From NCBI GenBank assembly GCA_949752745.1, contig OX457028.1, forward strand, positions 2,540,420 to 2,604,419: a DNA stretch of 64,000 bases, written 5' to 3'. The notes beneath the pieces are model-generated. The model was not told where the DNA came from. It did no database searches and was given only the letters and a program-made list of their open reading frames with translations. Of the stretch, positions 21,137 to 31,846 are shown piece by piece (position 1 is the stretch's first letter; each line of letters starts with the position of its first letter). Source of the stretch: Protula sp. h YS-2021 (lineage: Eukaryota > Annelida > Polychaeta > Sabellida > Serpulidae). Position numbers and translations under genes: made by a program.

Positions 21137-21477
21137 GTCGTTGTCGTCACCGTCGTCGTTGTCATCATCGCTTGACATGACCACTTCTTCTTCCTCAAGA
21201 TGCTCTAGATGTGGCTTTAACTTTGTGCTAAATGGCTTGACGCTACCACTTTCAAGTGCATTTGCAACCCAGAATGGGTAGTCAGATCCCTCAGGATCTA
21301 GCATTTCTTGCTGTACTGTAGACACGTCTGACGGAACACCTAACGCTTCCTCAGGCTTTCCTCTGCCATTGTACTTAAAAACTCAGCAGTCTCCTCTGCT
21401 GTTAAAACTGTATCTGTAAAACCGTTGTTCGTTGCCAAACAGGCTATCAATTTCCATCTTGCTTGCTGAAGGTGCTT
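21122..21477 (-). other. Unidentified acidic coding remnant
   Basis: On the minus strand a reading frame gives VPSDVSTVQQEMLDPEGSD, then YPFWVANALESG, a Glu/Asp run and VVMSSDDDNDDGDD. Upstream, other frames give LTAEETAEFLSTMAEESL, so frameshifts separate likely coding pieces. The composition is protein-like, but no family is recognised. It could be a gene fragment or a decayed DNA transposon. Confidence 0.3.
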
Positions 21478-21775
21478 TCAGAGACGTTTCCATGATGTCT
21501 TGGCGATGCAATTGCTATGACGTTGACGAACTAGCCTTTTTATACTACTCATATATGGAGTTGGTGACACCGTGGCCCAGTGGCCGGGGGTGGGGGTTCC
21601 CGCATCATATATATTTAGGGACCCCGGGGGGAGTTCCACATGGTATATTTCCTTTGCTTATGATATAGATAGAGTGACCCGGGGGGGGGGGGGGAAGGGG
21701 TGGTATATAATTGCTTGTCATTTCAGTTCAGCTTCACAACCGCTTCACAACCACGACATGACATTTTATCAGTGA
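21478..21775. other. Spacer with G homopolymer, nothing recognised
   Basis: Includes a G/C-rich part (GGCCCAGTGGCCGGGGGTGG) and an uninterrupted G run near 21680-21694. This might be a SINE-like head, but no promoter boxes could be assigned. Confidence 0.4.
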
Positions 21776-21780
21776 CTTTA

Positions 21781-22803
21781 TTTATTATTAAAATTAATAG
21801 CGTAGTGGAGACTCTGAAAAGACAGATAGATCGATCATTATTTGTAGATGACTTCGGTATTTGCTATCGAGGGAAACGCATGAGTGTTATAGAGCTTCAG
21901 TTACAGCAATGTATTAATAACATTCAAAAGGGGCTGATGAAAATGGGTTTAAATTTTCAAAAACGAAAACAGTTTGTATACATTTTTGTGAAAAAAGAAT
22001 AGTCCATCCAGATCCAGAACTGAGTATAGATAGATCTTGCATTCTGGTAATGAAGGAAGCAAAATACCTTGGTTTAATTTTCGATTCAAAATTATCGTTT
22101 ATTCCACTTATAAAGTATTTAAAAACCAAATGCCAGAAAGCACTCAATTTACTAAAAGTGGTGTCAAATACTACATGGGGAGCAGATAGAAATACAAAGA
22201 TGATGTTGTATAGAGCTCTAATTAGATCCAAGTTAGGTTACGGCTCTGACAACCCAATTATACAGATGCTTTTAGAAATGTATTTGCGAATAAATAAATA
22301 TATTATGTGTTGGATGCCTAGTCATATTTGTATAAAGGGATGAAAAGGCTGATAAAGCAGCCAAAGAAGCGTTAGAGTTACCTATAACACCATTCTTGAT
22401 TCCTTTCTCAGATTTTAAACCAAATTTAAATTTCTATATAAGAAAGTGTTGGCAAGAAGAATGGGATAACGCAGTCAATAATAAATTACAATGGATTCAA
22501 CCGCTGGTCGGTAAACAACAGAGTTGTTTGCAAAATGTTAAAACTGATAGCATTATTCGTAGAGCAAGAATTGGGCATACATATATTACACGCAGTTATT
22601 TACTAAAAGGAGAAGAAGCACCAGTATGTATAGGATGTCAGGAACCTTTGACAGTGAAACATATTTTACTCGACTGTATTGATTTTAGTTTTACAAGGAA
22701 TAAATATTTTAATATGGAGTCGCTGGCGACACTTTTTTCCACTGTAGATAGTGGTAAAATTATTGAATTTTTAAAGGAAATTAATTTGTTTGATAAATTT
22801 TAA
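21781..22803 (+). pseudogene. LINE-C ORF2 fragment, RT and end of RNase H
   Basis: RT part with SLFVDDFGICYRGKRMS; frameshift near 21925-22000. After LIRSKLGYG the copy jumps to NPIIQMLLEMYLRINKYIM, so the middle (late RT and first half of RNase H) is deleted. A stop follows CIKG at 22341. The remainder is open to 22803 and keeps the CIGCQEPLTVKHILLDC motif. Confidence 0.8.
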
Positions 22804-22830
22804 ATGGCATGAGAATATAGAAATGGTTTA

Positions 22831-22864
22831 GACACAGGATGGCCTACATAGGCTGGAAGGTGTC
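22831..22864 (+). other. 3'-terminal hairpin, LINE family C form
   Basis: Outer stem GACAC/GTGTC as in family A, but inner stem GCCT/AGGC around ACAT. The paired bases differ from families A and B on both sides. Confidence 0.75.
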
Positions 22865-22895
22865 AGTAAACAAGTTATTTACTTACTTACTTACT

Positions 22896-24937
22896 CGATT
22901 TAGAAAAAGCCTACGACATGGCTTGGAAACACGGGGTCATGCAAGACCTCTAAAACCTTGGCGTACGAGGTCGTCTCCCAGAATTGATTGAAGCGTTTTT
23001 ATATGACAGGAGGTTTAAAATCCGTCTCGGTTCTGTTTTCTCAGACTATTTTGATCAAGAAGAGCGCTATCCTCAAGGCTCTATTCTATCAATTCTCTTT
23101 GTAAACGTTTTTGCTATGTCTGCAAGGGGTAAGAAAATAAATCTCATCGAGCGTCGCCTCCAACAAGATATAAACTCTCTTCAAAAATGGACTGACCAAA
23201 ATGGTTTCAAGTTTTCGCAAACCAAAACAGTCTGCTTGCACTTTTGTAACAAGCGAAAGCCACACGACGATCCTATTTTACGCTTATCAAACACTGAGAT
23301 ATCTGTAGTAAATTCCTTGGTTTAATTCTGGACTCTAAAGCTAAATTTTATCTTCCACTTAAAAGACGTGAAGAGGAAACGCCAAAAGGCACTCAACCTG
23401 CTGCGAGTCGTCTGCGCCCAAGACTGGGGAGCAGATACCAGTAATAAATTAAAACTGTATAGATCATTAATAAGATCTAGAATTGATTATGGTAGGATCG
23501 TCTACGTATCAGCAAGGCGTTCGTACTTAAAGATGTTGAACCCAATACAAAACCAAGGCTTTCGCCTCTGCCTTAACGCTTTCAGAACGTCACCTGCGGA
23601 AAGCCTTCAGGTTGAATCAAATGAACAACCACTAGATATCCAACGAATCAAACTCTCAATGCAATATGGAACTAAACTATACGCAAATAAAAAAACCCAC
23701 CCATAAGGCAGTGTTCGAAAAAAACCATTCAGAAATCCTAAACCCACGCCCTAGGGTTATCGTACCTTTTGGCACTAGAATCCGTAACCACCTTAATAAT
23801 GCTGGAATCAAAGTCGAAGAAATTCAAAACTTAAAAGTTTCGAACCACCCAACATGGAAAATACAAAGACCAACCAGAGTAAAAACTCTGACAAACTTTT
23901 CTAAAGACGCAACAAATGCTGAAGATTTCAAAGTAAGGTTTGCTGAGATAAAGGAAACCTATCTTCACCATCATTTCATATACACGGACGGATCTAACCT
24001 CGATAACAAAGTTGCTGCCTCAATAGTTACAAAATCAAATACCCTGAAAACAAGATTACCAAACGGCTCCTCCATCTTTTCCGCGGAGGTTCGGGCACTC
24101 CAACTAGCCATGGAACTTGTCAAGATTAGTAGGTACAAAAAATTTGTTATCTGTGTCGATTCCTTATCGGTCTTACAATCACTAGAAAACCTGCAAGTGT
24201 CGAATACAATGATTTTAGACCTAATAGAACGTTATGAAAGGGCCACTAAACAAGACAAATCCGTAGTGTTTTGCTGGGTGCCAAGCCACGTCGGCATAGC
24301 GGGTAATGAAGCTGCGGACCAAGCAGCAAAAGAGGCCCTAAACTACAACATATCCGACCTTCTCATACCATACTCCGACTTGAAACCCCATATATCAAGT
24401 TATGTAAAAAACCTTTGGCAACAAAATTGGAACGAACAAAGAAATAACAAACTCTTTCAAATCCAACCAACAGTTGGACAAAAGCAGCTAGCTCTTGACA
24501 ATATTCGCGACAAAACAGTTTTGCTTAGAGCTCGAATCGGGCATACATACACCACCCACGGATATCTTTTGAGAGGCGAAGAGCCTCCAGAATGTATTGG
24601 TTGTCAAGAACGTCTGACTATAAAACATATTTTACTCAATTGCCTAGATTTTCAGAACATTCGTTCACGCTTCTACAGTGTGAATTCCATGAAACACCTT
24701 TTTACAAAGGTAGCACCAAGTAAAATTATTTCTTTTCTGAAAGAAATACACTTGAACAGTAAGTTTTAAATTGAATTTAGCTGGTTTTAGATTATACACT
24801 ACTCGGTATGTCTACTTTAATTGATTTTAGTTTCAACTGACTCTTGATATAGCAACAGAACCGACACAATATGACCCTAACGGGTTGCCGGTGTCGTTAA
24901 ACAAATCAATCAATCAATCAATCAATCAATCAACAAA
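22896..24937 (+). mobile_element. LINE family B, copy B5
   Basis: Starts within RT directly after the C2 tail and ends with the hairpin at 24862-24896 and a long TCAA tail. Adjacent to B', which begins in or next to this tail. Confidence 0.85.
22897..24769 (+). pseudogene. LINE-B ORF2, RT inactive, RNase H open (copy B5)
   Basis: DLEKAYDMAW is followed by a stop near 22951. A deletion in RT replaces the FVDD box by FVNVFAMS, so the catalytic aspartates are lost. Further deletions near 23313 (10 bases) and 23690 (2 bases) shift the frame. From about 23700 to 24769 the frame is open, with RNase H (YTDGS, FSAEVRALQLAM, CVDSLSV, GNEAAD) and CIGCQERLTIKHILLNC. Confidence 0.85.
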
Positions 24938-25213
24938 AAGTTCCTTATCTGTGTCGGTTCCCCATCGGTCTTACAGTCACCAGAAAATCTGAAAGTGTCG
25001 AATACAATGATTTTAGACCTAATAGAACGTTATGAAAGGGCAATCAAACAAGGCAAATCCCTAGTGTTTTGCTGGGTGCCAAGCCACGTCGGCATAGTGG
25101 GTAATGAAGCTGCGCACCAAGCAACAAAAGAGGCGCTAAACTACAACATATCCGACCTTCTCATACCATACTCCGAATCGGGCATACATACATCACCCAC
25201 GGATATCTACCTC
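24938..25213 (+). pseudogene. LINE family B, copy B', left segment
   Basis: RNase H fragment starting at KKFLICVGSPSV, with GNEAA-type block, then an internal deletion joining PYSE to SGIHTSPTDIY in a shifted frame. Interrupted at about 25213 by LINE copy A'; continues at 32737. The short duplication is CTACCTC at 25207-25213 and 32730-32736. Confidence 0.7.
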
Positions 25214-25550
25214 ACATTATGCGGATAGAGGTACCAATGCTATCCCTCCCTTTGGAACTAGGATTATACCGCACCTGCAAGAAGCAGGTATAATCGTTGA
25301 ATCTGTTGCAAATTACAAAATACCTAACCAACCCCCTTGGAAGTTAACGAAACCTGTGGTCTTGAAGACTCTTTCTGAGTCCACAAAAGAACGAACTAAC
25401 CCGTGTGTATTTCAGTCAAAATTTGTAGAATTAAAGGATAATTATAATGACTACCATTTCATATATACCGATGGTTCCAAACGTGAGGACAAGGCTGCAG
25501 CAGCTATTGTCACAGAAAATAATACATTCAGAACCAGGCTCCCTGATGGG
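25214..25550 (+). pseudogene. LINE family A, copy A', left segment
   Basis: Frame open from 25212, with the connection domain (PPWKLTKPVVLKTLSESTKE) and the first RNase H motif YTDGSKRED. Interrupted after CCCTGATGGG by full-length B1. The rest follows at 31847, in order, to its own stop and tail. Confidence 0.85.
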
Positions 25551-26557
25551 AGCCCGGGCATGACGTTAAACTGCCTCACTTGGGTCCGACCCTTTATTTT
25601 TAAAGGAGCCCCTTGACCCAAAGGGAGGGCTGAGTCGATATTCCGACCCCCTCGGGGTACCAGTCTTACTGGGGTTACCTCAGTTCTACTGGTATCTCGC
25701 CCCCCCCCCCCCCCACCTTGCCCTTAATATATAACTTCTCAATAACATAAACCTATAATAAATACTTAAATAATTACTTTTTTCTTCACCAATAAACAGC
25801 TTTCTACCATCTTGATATTCGAGCTACCTTCCAGACACAATATAACCCTGAAGGGTTTATAGGTGTCGAACAATCTAATATTTCAGTACCTCTCTCTGTT
25901 TCATTATAAATATACCTTTGCGCAGTAATTATAAAATAACATATAACTGTAGCAAATACTCAAATAATTACTTTTCTCTTAACAAAGAAAATACTTGTTA
26001 CCATCTTAAATCATTCCTTGCCTTCCTGTTTCATTTTCCAACCCCTGGGGTTTTCTTAAATGTAAGTACTCCAGCTTTTTTTGCACCTACCTTGTCTGAC
26101 CGTTCCCACGTTGATCGCATAAAAGCGTGGCAATCTGTTGTGCGTTTATTCAAGATGGACTCCAGTAGCAGGGGTCTTCTTCGTTGAATGTGCCCCTGCC
26201 CCCCAAAAAACGCACTTTGCCGTGGATTGCACCCCTAACGGGAGGGAGACCGGTGACCTGGCTTGAGGTTACCAGGTTCTAGGCAATACAGTGCCTGGTT
26301 GCCAATACGCGGCTTTGGCCCGACTCTTCAACCCAAGAAGGGCGGTCGTGTTGGCCCGTCACGATCATTAACGGCTGGTCGTTCAGGTTAACCAAACTGC
26401 GGCTAATGGGCTAATCAAACGGCGTTGGATGGGGAATGCCGCCGCGCCTAGTCGAGTATATCATGTGACCTAGCCCCATGCGGAATTCCCGCTGCCAAAA
26501 GGTCGGTCGAAGTAATGCCGGGGGCCGGCAGACCTGACGAAAATTTATTAATAAAAT
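25551..26557 (+). promoter_or_regulatory. 5' untranslated region of LINE B1, probable internal promoter
   Basis: About 1 kb. Three zones against B2: a similar first 150 bases (GACGTTAAACTGCCT, GGGGTACCAGTCTT); a middle of about 350 AT-rich bases with little similarity; and a similar GC-rich last part (CGCACTTTGCCGTGGATTGC, CGATCATTAACGGCTGGTCG) up to the ORF1 ATG. LINEs of this type carry internal promoters here; no specific element was identified. Confidence 0.6.
25834..25868 (+). other. 3'-type hairpin inside the 5' untranslated region of B1
   Basis: GACAC, then ACCCTGAAGGGT, then GTGTCG: the same architecture as the 3'-terminal hairpin, but located about 280 bases from the 5' end. Copy B2 lacks it. 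Confidence 0.6.
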
Positions 26558-28008
26558 ATGGAAAAGATTTATGACTCGAAAACGCCGCAAAAACGGCCCC
26601 ATATACAAATTGAATCGCCTCCGATGACTTTTCCGGAGTTTATCATTGTATCTGGAATAAACGGCCCGTTGAAACTCTCGCCTTTCGCGATCAAGAAACA
26701 GCTTACGGCCATCATTGGTTCAAAGTACACAGTGAAACGAATGCGATCTGGGGACTTGTTGGTTTGGGTTGCAACCGCTAAACAGAGCAATAGCCTCTGC
26801 AATGTCAACCAATTTGTCGGTCACACAGTAAAATGCGCACCACACAAAAGCCTTAACGTATCGAAGGGCGTAGTGGCAGACGCAGAACTGATATACTGTT
26901 CAGAGGAAGAAATGGTGGAGGGACTACAAGACCAAGGTGTTGTTGCAGCCAGAGCTGTGGGGAAAAGAGGTACCTATATGCTCACCTTTCAAAGGTCCTC
27001 GCTGCCACCTAAAAAATAAAAGTTGGTCACCTGAGTCTGGAAGTGAAACCATACATCCCAAACCCGCTGCGGTGCTACAGCTGCCAGCGATATGGTCACA
27101 GCAGCACTATTTGCAAACAACAAGCTACTTGTTCGCGATGTGCCGAAATAGGCCACTCGACAAACAGCTGTAAATCATCTGTTGAGAAATGTGCCAACTG
27201 CCAAGGTGCTCATGCGGCCTCATCTAGAAACTGCCCAAAGTGGACAAAAGAAAAGAAAGTCCAGCAAATAAAAGCAGAAAGGGGTGTAACATACACCGAG
27301 GCCCGCAAAAATGCTGAGGGAGATGGTTCGCGAAATTACGCCGCTGCTGTCAAAACTAAACTAACAACAGTTAGTACGGACTGCCAAACCGCCATCTCCT
27401 GGGTTGGAGACCTGCAGCGCACTTTACCGCAGGCCAAAAAACCGACAACACCGCAATCAAAACCGACAAAACCAACAATTGCGACACAAACTTGCACAGG
27501 AAGCTCGCCGAAAACTCCATCGCCGAGCACAAGCCATTCCTCCCGTCTGGATAACGGAACGAGGAAGAGGCTCAAAGACAAGGCAGACTAGGTCAGAAAA
27601 AGGATACTACAGACTTTAAAAGAAGTCAAATACGATGCGCTTATGGACACTGACGACGCGGTTGAAGGCTGCTCACCGCCACAACCTCCATTGAAGACAG
27701 TTACTACCGATGAGAGGAAGTCGTCTCTACAAACATTGCCGCTGCAACCGAAACCTTCACGGGCTCGCCAAGCAAGGGAGAAGTACCAGAGTCACCCAAA
27801 TTTCCCACTCAATTTGGAATTTGTGGGAAACCGGTACTCGGTACTTGAGGATGCGGACGAAGGGGTTAACCTAGCCAAAACCCCAGAAAAACAACCATCC
27901 ACTCCCCCAAAAAAGGTGGCAGAGGCAGAGCAAGACAAAGCGGCAGTAAAACAACAATTAAGACCACCTAAAGTAACAATACAAAGGCCCCGGACCTATA
28001 GTAAGTAA
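26558..28008 (+). pseudogene. LINE-B ORF1, RNA-binding gag-like protein (copy B1, broken)
   Basis: About 483 codons originally. The N-terminal half is an RRM-like domain (FIIVSGINGPLKLSPFAI, RGTYMLTFQRSSL). Then come three zinc knuckles (CYSCQRYGHSSTIC, CSRCAEIGHSTNSC, CANCQGAHAASSRNC), and a Pro/Ser/Lys-rich tail ending near NRYSVLEDADEG. Against B2 there is a two-base insertion near 27007 (frame shift and TAA at 27017-27019) and a TAG at 27589-27591. In I-clade LINEs ORF1 packages the transcript. The native stop TAA is at 28006-28008. Confidence 0.85.
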
Positions 28009-28009
28009 A

Positions 28010-31000
28010 ATGGCAGTAGTCCACTGGAATATAAGAGGTTTTTGGACCAACCAGATGGATCTTTTAACTCTGAGCCAACAATATAACCCGTCTGTCTTTT
28101 GCCTCCAAGAAACATACGGTACTGATATCTACCCACCAAATTTAATCGGTTACACTTCCTATAACAAGAACGCCAATAACAACCGCGCCTCGGGCGGAAT
28201 CACTACCTTAATCCGAAACAACGTTATTCAAAGTGAACTCAAATTAAATACAAACCTGCAAGCAACAGCAGTTCGTGTTACAATGAAGAAAACTTTTTCC
28301 ATTTGTAACATATACCTACCTCCGTCCTCCAAACCTCAACCGGAAGAACTCAACGACTTGATTTGCCAAATACCAAAACCTATTCTGTTTTTAGGCGACT
28401 TCAATGCACATAGCGACCTATGGGGTAATACAAGCACCGACCACAAAGGTAAACTAATTGAAAACCTGCTAAATTTCCACAATCTCTCACTTTACAACGA
28501 TAAATCTCCTACATACCTACATCCTGGCACTGGTTCAAAAACCTCAATCGACCTTACAATGGCATCTAGTAATTTGTTTTTAGATTTTAAATGGGAAGTC
28601 TTGGACGACACTTATGGCAGCGACCACTTCCCCATTTTATTAAAACCACTAGATCCACACCAACAAAAAGGATTACCAAAGTGGAAATTCCACAAAGCAG
28701 ATTGGTCACTGTTCCAGGAACTCTGCAAAAAGGCCATTAAAATCAACCAGTTTACACACAACGACGACCCGATTTTATTTTTTACGGCTCTAATCCAGGC
28801 AATCATGGAAAAAACCATACCTAAAACTTCCGGAAATCCTAAAAAACAACAAAAGGATTGGTTTAACGACGATTGCAAAAAAGCAATAGCCATGCGGAAA
28901 ACAGCTCTGCGCCAATTCTACATCAGCCCGGACAATAGTACCAAACTTGAATACAAAAGGCTACGTGCCGAAGCACGCAGAACCATCAAAACAAGCAAAA
29001 AGCAAACCTGGGCGGAATATATCTCCAAATTGAACAAAAACAATTCAACCAAAAAAGTATGGGAGATAATTCGAAAAATATCTGGTAAAAACATCTCAAA
29101 ACCCATAAACCACCTCACTACAAACAACCAAACTATGACAAAACCCGACGAAATAGCAAATACCTTTGGTAGAACCTTTCAGTTCAATTCTTCATCTGAA
29201 AATTACTCTCTTGCGTTCCGTCAAATAAAAGAAATTAGAGAACAAATACCAATAGACTTCACCTCAAATAATTTGGAACAGTATAATAGCACCTTTACCT
29301 CAGCGGAATTAAAAGACGCTATACACAACTCACACGACACAGCGGTCGGACCAGACGACCTGCACTACCAGGTCCTAAAACACCTACCTGAGGAAACTCT
29401 TGAAGTCCTCTTAGAACTACTCAACCAAGTCTGGACCACAGGATACTTTCCTGAAATATGGAAAGAAGCCACTATCATACCAATCCCAAAACCTAATAAG
29501 GATTCTACTAATCCCCAAAATTACCGCCCAATATCCCTGACAAGTTCATTGTGCAAAACACTAGAGCGAATGATAGCCGCAAGACTAATTTGGTATCTAG
29601 AGAAAAACCATCTGCTTACTGACATCCAAAGCGGCTTTAGAAAAGAAAGAAGTACCATAGATCACCTGGTTAGACTCGAATCATTTATAAGAGAAGCTTT
29701 TATCAATAACGAACATGTCGTCACTGTTTTCTTCGATCTAGAAAAAGCCTACGACACGGCTTGGAAACACGGGGTCATGCAAGATCTCTACGACCTTGGT
29801 GTACGAGGTCACCTTACTCAATTCATTCAAGCGTTTTTAAATGACAGGCGGTTTAAAGTCCGTCTCGGTTCCATTTTTTCGGATTATTTTGAGCAAGAAG
29901 AGGGCTATCCTCAAGGCTGTATTCTATCAATTCTGTTATTTCTAATCAAAATCAATAGTATCAAAGGCGCAACTAAACAGGGAATAGACAGCTCACTTTT
30001 TGTAGACGACTTTGCAATGTCTGCCAGAGGCAAGAATATGAATCTTATCGAGCGTCGCCTCCAGCAAAATATAAACTCGCTTCAAAAATGGGCTGACCAA
30101 AATGGTTTCAAGTTTTCGCTAACAAAAACAGTTTGTATGCACCTTTGCAACAAGCGAAAGCCACACGACGATCCCATTTTATACTTATCAAACACTCAGA
30201 TACCTGTAGTAAAGGAAAACAAATTCCTTGGTCTAATTCTGGACTCGAAGCTAAATTTTATTCCCCACATAAAAGACGTGAAGAGGAAATGTCAAAAAGC
30301 ATTCAATCTGCTGCGAGTCGTCTCCGCTCAAGAGTGGGGAGCAGATACCAGTACTAAATTAAAACTGTATAGATCATTAATAAGATCTAGAATAGATTAT
30401 GGTAGCATCGTCTATGGATCAGCCAGGCCTTCGTACTTGAAGATGTTGAACCCAATACAAAATCAAGGCCTTCGCCTCTGCCTTAACGCCTTCAGAACGT
30501 CACCTGCGGAAAACCTTCAGGTTGAATCAATTGAACAACCACTAGATATCCAACGAATCAAACTGTCAGTGCAATACGCAGTTAAACTATACGCAAACAA
30601 AGAAAACCCGACCCATAAGGCAGTGTTCGAAAAAGACCATTCAGAAATCTTAAGCACACGCCCTAGGGTTATCGTACCCTTTGGCACTAGAATCCGGAAC
30701 CACCTTAATAATGCTGGAATCAAACTTGAGCAAATTGCAAACTTGAAAGTTTCAAAATACCCAACATGGAAAATAAAAAGGCCAACCATAAACAAAACTC
30801 TGACAAACTTTTCCAAAGACACAACAAATGCTGAAGAATTCAAAGTTAGGTTTGCTGAAATAAAGGAAACCTACCCTCACCATTATTTCATATACACAGA
30901 CGGATCTAAGCTTGATAACCAAGTTGCTGACTCAATAGTTACAAAATCAAATACCCTTAAAACAAGATTACCAAACGGCTCCTCCATCTTTTCCGCGGAG

Positions 31001-31681
31001 GTTCGGGCACTCCAACTAGCCATGGAAATTATCAAGATTAGTAGGTACAAAAAATTCGTTATCTGTGTCGATTCCTTATCGGTCTTACAGTCACTAGAAA
31101 ATCTGCAAGTGTCGAACACAATGATTCTAGACCTAATAGAACGTTACGAAAGGGCAGTCAAAGAAGACAAATCCCTAGTATTTTGCTGGGTTCCAAGCCA
31201 TGTGGGCATACCGGGTAATGAAGCTGCGGACCAGGCAGCAAAAGAGGCGCTAAAGTACAACATATCCGACCTTCTCATACCATACTCCGATTTTAAACCC
31301 CGTATTACAAATTATGTAAAAAACCTTTGGCAACAAAAATGGAACGAACAAAGAAATAACAAACTCTTTCAAATCCAACCAACAGTTGGACAAAAACACC
31401 TAGCTCTTGGCAGTATTCGCGACACAACGGTTATGCATAGAGTTCGAATCGGGCACGCATACATCACACACGGATATCTTTTGAGAGGCGATGCTCCTCC
31501 ACAATGTATTGGTTGTCAAGAACGTTTGACTGCAAAACATATTCTACTCAACTGCGTAGATTTTCAGAACATTCGTTCACGCTACTACAATGTGAATTCC
31601 ATGAAAGACCTTTTTACAAAGATAGCACCAAGCAAAATTATTTCTTTTCTGAAAGAAATACACTTGTACAGCAAGATTTAA
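28010..31681 (+). CDS. LINE-B ORF2: endonuclease, RT, RNase H (intact, 1223 aa)
   Basis: An open frame of full expected length. APE-type endonuclease: N7, CLQE near 31-34, GDFNAHSD at 129-136, SDHFPI at 204-209. RT: GPDDLHYQVL, NYRPISLTS, FFDLEKAYDTAW, PQGCILSILLF, FVDD at 664-667. RNase H: YTDGS with D964, FSAEVRALQLAM, CVDSLSV, WVPSHVGIPGNEAAD. C-terminal zinc-finger motif CIGCQERLTAKHILLNC at about 1166-1182. The endonuclease nicks the target, RT copies the RNA there and RNase H clears the template. ATG lies one base after the ORF1 stop (TAAaATG), which suggests termination-reinitiation. All catalytic residues checked are present; the same element's ORF1 is broken. Confidence 0.93.
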   Translation: MAVVHWNIRGFWTNQMDLLTLSQQYNPSVFCLQETYGTDIYPPNLIGYTSYNKNANNNRASGGITTLIRNNVIQSELKLNTNLQATAVRVTMKKTFSICNIYLPPSSKPQPEELNDLICQIPKPILFLGDFNAHSDLWGNTSTDHKGKLIENLLNFHNLSLYNDKSPTYLHPGTGSKTSIDLTMASSNLFLDFKWEVLDDTYGSDHFPILLKPLDPHQQKGLPKWKFHKADWSLFQELCKKAIKINQFTHNDDPILFFTALIQAIMEKTIPKTSGNPKKQQKDWFNDDCKKAIAMRKTALRQFYISPDNSTKLEYKRLRAEARRTIKTSKKQTWAEYISKLNKNNSTKKVWEIIRKISGKNISKPINHLTTNNQTMTKPDEIANTFGRTFQFNSSSENYSLAFRQIKEIREQIPIDFTSNNLEQYNSTFTSAELKDAIHNSHDTAVGPDDLHYQVLKHLPEETLEVLLELLNQVWTTGYFPEIWKEATIIPIPKPNKDSTNPQNYRPISLTSSLCKTLERMIAARLIWYLEKNHLLTDIQSGFRKERSTIDHLVRLESFIREAFINNEHVVTVFFDLEKAYDTAWKHGVMQDLYDLGVRGHLTQFIQAFLNDRRFKVRLGSIFSDYFEQEEGYPQGCILSILLFLIKINSIKGATKQGIDSSLFVDDFAMSARGKNMNLIERRLQQNINSLQKWADQNGFKFSLTKTVCMHLCNKRKPHDDPILYLSNTQIPVVKENKFLGLILDSKLNFIPHIKDVKRKCQKAFNLLRVVSAQEWGADTSTKLKLYRSLIRSRIDYGSIVYGSARPSYLKMLNPIQNQGLRLCLNAFRTSPAENLQVESIEQPLDIQRIKLSVQYAVKLYANKENPTHKAVFEKDHSEILSTRPRVIVPFGTRIRNHLNNAGIKLEQIANLKVSKYPTWKIKRPTINKTLTNFSKDTTNAEEFKVRFAEIKETYPHHYFIYTDGSKLDNQVADSIVTKSNTLKTRLPNGSSIFSAEVRALQLAMEIIKISRYKKFVICVDSLSVLQSLENLQVSNTMILDLIERYERAVKEDKSLVFCWVPSHVGIPGNEAADQAAKEALKYNISDLLIPYSDFKPRITNYVKNLWQQKWNEQRNNKLFQIQPTVGQKHLALGSIRDTTVMHRVRIGHAYITHGYLLRGDAPPQCIGCQERLTAKHILLNCVDFQNIRSRYYNVNSMKDLFTKIAPSKIISFLKEIHLYSKI

Positions 31682-31775
31682 ATTGAATTTAGTTGATTTT
31701 AGATGTATACATTACTTGTTTTGTCTATTTTAATTGATTTTAATTTCAACCGAGTCTTCCTATAGCAACAGAACT

Positions 31776-31809
31776 GACACAATATGACCCTAACGGGTTG
31801 CTAGTGTCG
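31776..31809 (+). other. 3'-terminal hairpin, LINE family B form
   Basis: Outer stem GACAC/GTGTC, inner stem CCC/GGG around TAAC, then CGTTAAACC and the TCAA tail. Identical in B2 (44766-44799). Confidence 0.75.
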
Positions 31810-31812
31810 TTA

Positions 31813-31846
<34 letters not shown>

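Larger units (their letters stand above)
21776..22895 (+). mobile_element. LINE family C, copy C2
   Basis: 5'-truncated in RT, with internal deletions. It ends with the hairpin at 22831-22864 and a TTAC tail near 22878-22895. No target-site duplication could be assigned, because other LINEs directly follow. Confidence 0.8.
25551..31846 (+). mobile_element. LINE family B, full-length copy B1
   Basis: 6296 bp between 10-bp duplications CCCTGATGGG (25541-25550 and 31847-31856). Order: 5' untranslated region, ORF1 (broken), ORF2 (open), hairpin at 31776-31809, TCAA tail. An I/Nimb-like non-LTR retrotransposon by domain content. This is the reference copy for family B here. Confidence 0.95.
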
